Assembly: GCA_903879975.1 (NCBI GenBank)
Contig: CAIRNL010000610.1
Location: 1-18,408, forward strand
DNA length: 18,408 bases
Direction of reading: 5' to 3'
Source of the DNA: an uncultured Chloroflexota bacterium
Lineage (GTDB): Bacteria; Chloroflexota; Anaerolineae; Caldilineales; Caldilineaceae
Made by a program: the position numbers and the translations under genes
The notes under the pieces: generated by a model
What the model saw: the letters and a program-made list of their open reading frames with translations, nothing else
Told to the model about the DNA's origin: nothing
Databases searched by the model: none
Shown here: one piece after another, positions 15,817-18,408 of the stretch
Numbering within the stretch: position 1 is the first letter of the stretch
Layout of the letters: each line of letters opens with the position of its first letter

Positions 15817-16604
15817 GGGATGTGGCGCCGGCGGCGGATCGCCCAGAGCAGCATCAATCCCATGCCCGTAAAGCCGAAGAGCGCAGGGCCGGGCATCTGC
15901 CAGAAGAATGTCATCCCCACGCTCTGCAAGAACCAGACCGCACCGTAGATGACCAGCAGCGGGCGCACCGGCAGACGCGGCGGGCGCACTGCTACAGTCA
16001 GCAGCACAGACGAAAGCAGCCAGCCACCATAGTTGATCAGCGGAATGCCGAAATAAATGCCGGGAGTTTCCCAAACCCAGTACCCCCACGCCACCATCTG
16101 CGGGTCGAGAAAAAGATCCCACATCGTGAATGCCAGCGCACTGACCGCAACAAAACGCCACCCGCGCACTGCGCCGGTCACAGCATGGGCTACCGCCCAG
16201 GCCGGCGGCAACATCATGAGCCAGGCCAGGGGGATGACCGCCGGAACGCCGCCGACGAGCGGCGCCAGTGCGTCCGTGTAGTGGTAGGGGCCGAAGGGGA
16301 AGCCGGTTGTGCTGCCGATCCGCTCGATCAGCCAGCTCGACGGGATCACGATCGCCGCAATGCGCAGTACCTGCCGTGCCCCCCACGCCTGGTAGCTGAT
16401 GGCAACTACCGCCGACGCCTGCAAGACCACGCCCGCGATGACACCCTGGTGGAGCACGCCGTCGCCGAAAACCCAACGCAGGATCGGGATCGCGATCAGA
16501 GCCAACAGCCAGGCAGCGGTGAGGAGATCGGCCAGCTGCAAGAGGGGACGTTGCCGTACATCCGGCGCCAGCCGTTGCAGTACCTGTTGAATCGACGAGA
16601 CCAT
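15813..16604 (-). CDS. cruF: Carotenoid 1',2'-hydratase, CruF family
   Basis: A 263-residue integral membrane protein with about seven hydrophobic segments. CruF (DUF422) signatures are seen: IERIGSTTGFPFGPYHYTDA at about residues 93-112, then FTMWDLFLDPQMVAWGYWVW, then ETPGIYFGIPLINYGGWLL. CruF adds water across the terminal 1',2' double bond of gamma-carotene or related psi-end carotenoids, giving a tertiary hydroxyl. ATG 16604 has AAGG about 9 nt upstream; a TTG at 16607 is the less likely start. It lies 17 bp after the alpha/beta hydrolase stop and overlaps the glycosyltransferase start, so the order is hydratase, glycosyltransferase, desaturase in one coupled operon. Confidence 0.93.
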   Translation of the reverse strand: MVSSIQQVLQRLAPDVRQRPLLQLADLLTAAWLLALIAIPILRWVFGDGVLHQGVIAGVVLQASAVVAISYQAWGARQVLRIAAIVIPSSWLIERIGSTTGFPFGPYHYTDALAPLVGGVPAVIPLAWLMMLPPAWAVAHAVTGAVRGWRFVAVSALAFTMWDLFLDPQMVAWGYWVWETPGIYFGIPLINYGGWLLSSVLLTVAVRPPRLPVRPLLVIYGAVWFLQSVGMTFFWQMPGPALFGFTGMGLMLLWAIRRRRHIP

Positions 16605-16621
16605 CAATATACCTTTCGCTC

Positions 16622-17488
16622 TCAGGCAGGGCGGCTCTGTGTCAGCTTTGTGGGTGTGGCAATTTGCGCAATGAAGTGGTGCAACATCGCTGCCACACTC
16701 GGCCAGCCAGGTGCTACCCCCCGCACCAGGTCATGCTCCCCGTCGACCTCCACGTAGCCGGCCAGGTTGGGCAGGCGCCTGGCCAGTTGCTGGGTGATCG
16801 CTGGCTTGACCAGCACGTCCCCGCGCCCTTGAAAGATCAGCACGGGCGCCGTCACCCGCTCGCTCACTTCGTAGGCGATCTGCCCAGCGCGACGCACCTG
16901 GCCGAGCGCTCGCGTCGGAAGCTCCAGACGGCGCACCGCGCGTTGCACGTCCGGGTCGCTGAGGTTGGCGTCAGGCAGAAAATGTTGAAGTTCGCTGCGC
17001 AATCTGGCGTCGGCGAAGTCGGCGCTCGCAAATGGCCTCACATGGGGCAGAACACGTTCGGCAACCGGATAGAGTTTGTCGAGCCACGAGTCGACGCGCC
17101 AGAACGGGGCGAAGAGCACTACACCGTCGACCGGATGCACCGCTGCTGCACAAAGAGCAAGGGCTCCACCCATGGAGTTGCCAACGATGATGACGCGTGG
17201 ATAGCGTCGTTGTAGCGTTTTCAAAGCACGATCGACAGCGCCACTCCAGTCGCTGTGGCGCGTGTGGGCAAGTGATGGAAACTCGGCGCCAAAGCCCGGC
17301 AGAAGCAGGCTGTGCCCGCTCCAACCCGCATCGGCAAAGACGCCACTGACGCAGCGCATCTCTGCCGGTGTGCCAGGAAAACCGTGCACCAGCAGCACTG
17401 CTTGTGGGCCTATGTCCCACGCATGGGCGGCGTGAATGGGTGACTGAAAGGCTGTGAATGGAAGCAAGGTACCGATTTCATTGACCAT
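16622..17488 (-). CDS. Alpha/beta hydrolase, carboxylesterase/monoacylglycerol lipase type
   Basis: A 288-residue soluble protein with no membrane anchor. VLLVHGFPGTPAEMR at 31-45 is the oxyanion segment typical of Est30-like carboxylesterases and thermostable monoacylglycerol lipases. The nucleophile is Ser105 in GNSMGG, the acid Asp224 in FQGRGDVLV, and the His is 252 in DGEHDLV. The triad is complete. ATG 17488 lacks a clear ribosome-binding site, and the upstream stretch GATAGAATATGG is AT-rich, so transcription may begin very close to the start. It heads the carotenoid operon; a role in acyl removal or supply for carotenoid glycoside esters is possible but is inference. A separate housekeeping esterase is the alternative. 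Confidence 0.9.
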   Translation of the reverse strand: MVNEIGTLLPFTAFQSPIHAAHAWDIGPQAVLLVHGFPGTPAEMRCVSGVFADAGWSGHSLLLPGFGAEFPSLAHTRHSDWSGAVDRALKTLQRRYPRVIIVGNSMGGALALCAAAVHPVDGVVLFAPFWRVDSWLDKLYPVAERVLPHVRPFASADFADARLRSELQHFLPDANLSDPDVQRAVRRLELPTRALGQVRRAGQIAYEVSERVTAPVLIFQGRGDVLVKPAITQQLARRLPNLAGYVEVDGEHDLVRGVAPGWPSVAAMLHHFIAQIATPTKLTQSRPA

Positions 17489-17542
17489 GCATGTCTATTG
17501 TCCATATTCTATCGACCGCTTCCGTGAGGCTCTATCCGATTG

Positions 17543-17571
17543 GCAAGGCCTGCCGTTATCGATTGCCTTGC
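17543..17571 (-). terminator. Weak hairpin between the small protein gene and the hydrolase
   Basis: GCAAGGC (17543-17549) pairs with GCCTTGC (17565-17571) across a 15-base loop, about 150 bp past the stop at 17724. No T-tract is visible. It may end the transcript of the small gene, at low certainty. Confidence 0.2.
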
Positions 17572-17723
17572 GCACGCCTGGCGGCCAGCGCCTTGCACTC
17601 GGCGGCACCAACGACGGCCGAGCAACTACCCCTTCACTCAACTGCCCGTGAGTGGCGACTACTGGGTCACGGTTGCGCCCACAACCGCGCCGCAGAGTCC
17701 GACCTTGAGTTTCGATACTCTAT

Positions 17724-18029
17724 CTACCCGTCGCTAAGGACAGCGAAGAGCCTCTCGAAGCCAGGGTACGCCTTCAGGGGGATGAAATCGAAGGCGACCA
17801 GACCGGCTTGCACGAGGGGCAGCCTCTCCAGCGCAGCGCGAGCCTCGTCGACGCTGGCGCACTCCAGCAAAATGACCGCCTCAGTACGATCGGCGCGAAA
17901 ATACAGCTCGCGCACGATCCCCTCCTGATAAAGCTGCCAGGCACACAACGCCTCGGCGCGCAATAAGTCCGCCGTAAAGCCGTCGCCGCTGGCGTCAGGC
18001 ACATCACACTCAATCGCCAGGATTCGCAT
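17724..18029 (-). CDS. Small dimeric alpha-beta barrel-type protein (muconolactone isomerase-like)
   Basis: A 101-residue cytosolic protein. The pattern LYQEGIVRELYFRADRTEA, then VILLECASVDEARAALERLP, then GLVAFDFIPLKAYPGFERLF is typical of ferredoxin-like small proteins grouped with muconolactone isomerases or YciI-like domains: two beta strands, a helix with the EARAALERLP motif, a further strand and a C-terminal aromatic tail. Many homologues have no known reaction, and no catalytic residue can be named here. AAGGAAAGGA lies 3-12 nt before ATG 18029, a strong ribosome-binding site. It appears to be a single-gene unit read from the 379-bp region upstream. It could modify or bind a small aromatic compound; the evidence for function is weak. 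Confidence 0.85.
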   Translation of the reverse strand: MRILAIECDVPDASGDGFTADLLRAEALCAWQLYQEGIVRELYFRADRTEAVILLECASVDEARAALERLPLVQAGLVAFDFIPLKAYPGFERLFAVLSDG

Positions 18030-18186
18030 ACGGTTCCTTTCCTTCGCAGTGATTGCTGAAATCGGCCATGTGCCATTGCGCCCGCACCAACCCCGTCCTC
18101 ACCCACTGCTTTCCACAGCCAACCCGTGCCCGACACAGCGCGCTGCAGCTCGCTTCGATCCCGCCCAGTTGCCCCGACTACCGCCT

Positions 18187-18195
18187 AGTATACCA
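18187..18195 (-). promoter_or_regulatory. Possible extended -10 promoter element
   Basis: The minus strand reads TGGTATACT, a TGn-extended -10 hexamer (TATACT), about 155 bp before the start at 18029. No convincing -35 is found at 16-18 bp, which extended -10 promoters can lack. Confidence 0.25.
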
Positions 18196-18230
18196 CCAGG
18201 TAACTCCAATAGCCCCTCCCCCCCATGTAC

Positions 18231-18249
18231 AGCGATTTGCCAAATCGCT
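18231..18249. promoter_or_regulatory. 19-bp perfect palindrome, operator-like
   Basis: AGCGATTTG, centre C, CAAATCGCT: nine-base perfect arms around one base. It lies 36 bp upstream (minus-strand sense) of the possible -10 element. Size and symmetry fit a dimeric transcription-factor site. Confidence 0.45.
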
Positions 18250-18408
18250 CCCCCTCCCTATGTCTATGATAACCAAAATAGAAAAACTCCGGAATGTGAG
18301 GAGGACTAGTACACGTCGGCGCAGATAATTCCACAAATTCATGGGACGCACTCCGCCGAATTGTGGACTGCACACTCGAGCAGATCTGGAATTGGCCCGT
18401 ATTTTTGA

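Larger units (their letters stand above)
18030..18408. other. Intergenic region with no gene seen
   Basis: The short frames here look non-coding. The region holds the ribosome-binding site of the small gene, a C8 run near 18220-18235, a 19-bp palindrome, an AT-rich patch (about 18255-18300) and an imperfect inverted repeat (CCACAAATTC at 18331-18340 against GAATTGTGG at 18358-18366, one base bulged). It is probably the promoter region of the minus-strand small gene plus part of a flanking spacer. Confidence 0.5.

Noticed and set aside
15817..16476. N-terminal extension of the glycosyltransferase frame
   Set aside because: It lies out of phase over cruF, which has clear family motifs; the ATGA overlap at 15813-15816 marks the real start.
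18178..18375. 65-residue minus-strand open frame with a hydrophobic stretch
   Set aside because: No ribosome-binding site, overlaps the palindrome and AT-rich promoter-like patch, and a second frame of the same region is equally open.

Overview
This is a GC-rich bacterial window with tightly packed genes, many overlapping by 4 bp. It holds 16 protein-coding genes and no RNA gene, CRISPR array or insertion sequence that I could see. Gene content suggests a Chloroflexota-type bacterium (Caldilineae/Anaerolineae-like): CruF/CruG-type carotenoid genes, an ECF sigma factor beside a beta-solenoid (bactofilin-like) membrane protein, and a chelatase-type AAA+/VWA pair. This assignment is inference; no taxonomic marker is present.

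Region 1 (1-4125, minus strand) is an operon: a ChlI-like AAA+ ATPase, a ChlD-like VWA protein, a TPR-like helical-repeat protein and a histidinol-phosphatase/inositol-phosphatase family protein cut by the window edge. The ATPase and VWA frames meet at a run of eight A residues. A -1 ribosomal slip there would fuse them into one ChlD-type protein of about 689 residues. This is the most interesting signal in the window.

Region 2 (4126-7200) begins with a divergent intergenic region carrying a perfect 13-bp hairpin and a small palindrome. A plus-strand operon follows: an ECF sigma factor, a cysteine-free membrane anti-sigma-like protein, and a secreted/membrane beta-solenoid protein ending in a helix-hairpin-helix domain. 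It ends at a perfect 18-bp stem terminator shared with the convergent gene.

Region 3 (7245-11049, minus strand) is a five-gene operon: an SDR oxidoreductase, an exported protein of unknown function, a tocopherol cyclase-family protein, a small membrane protein and a renalase-like FAD oxidoreductase. The last four are joined by 4-bp stop/start overlaps. It looks like an uncharacterised lipid or quinol modification pathway.

Region 4 (11134-17488, minus strand) holds carotenoid end-group genes: cruF (hydratase), a cruG-like glycosyltransferase and a CrtI/CrtD-type desaturase, translationally coupled. An alpha/beta hydrolase precedes them and two membrane-anchored alpha/beta hydrolases follow. 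The likely product is a hydroxylated, glycosylated monocyclic or acyclic carotenoid.

Region 5 (17491-18408) has one small dimeric alpha-beta barrel-type protein on the minus strand and a 379-bp upstream region with a 19-bp palindrome.
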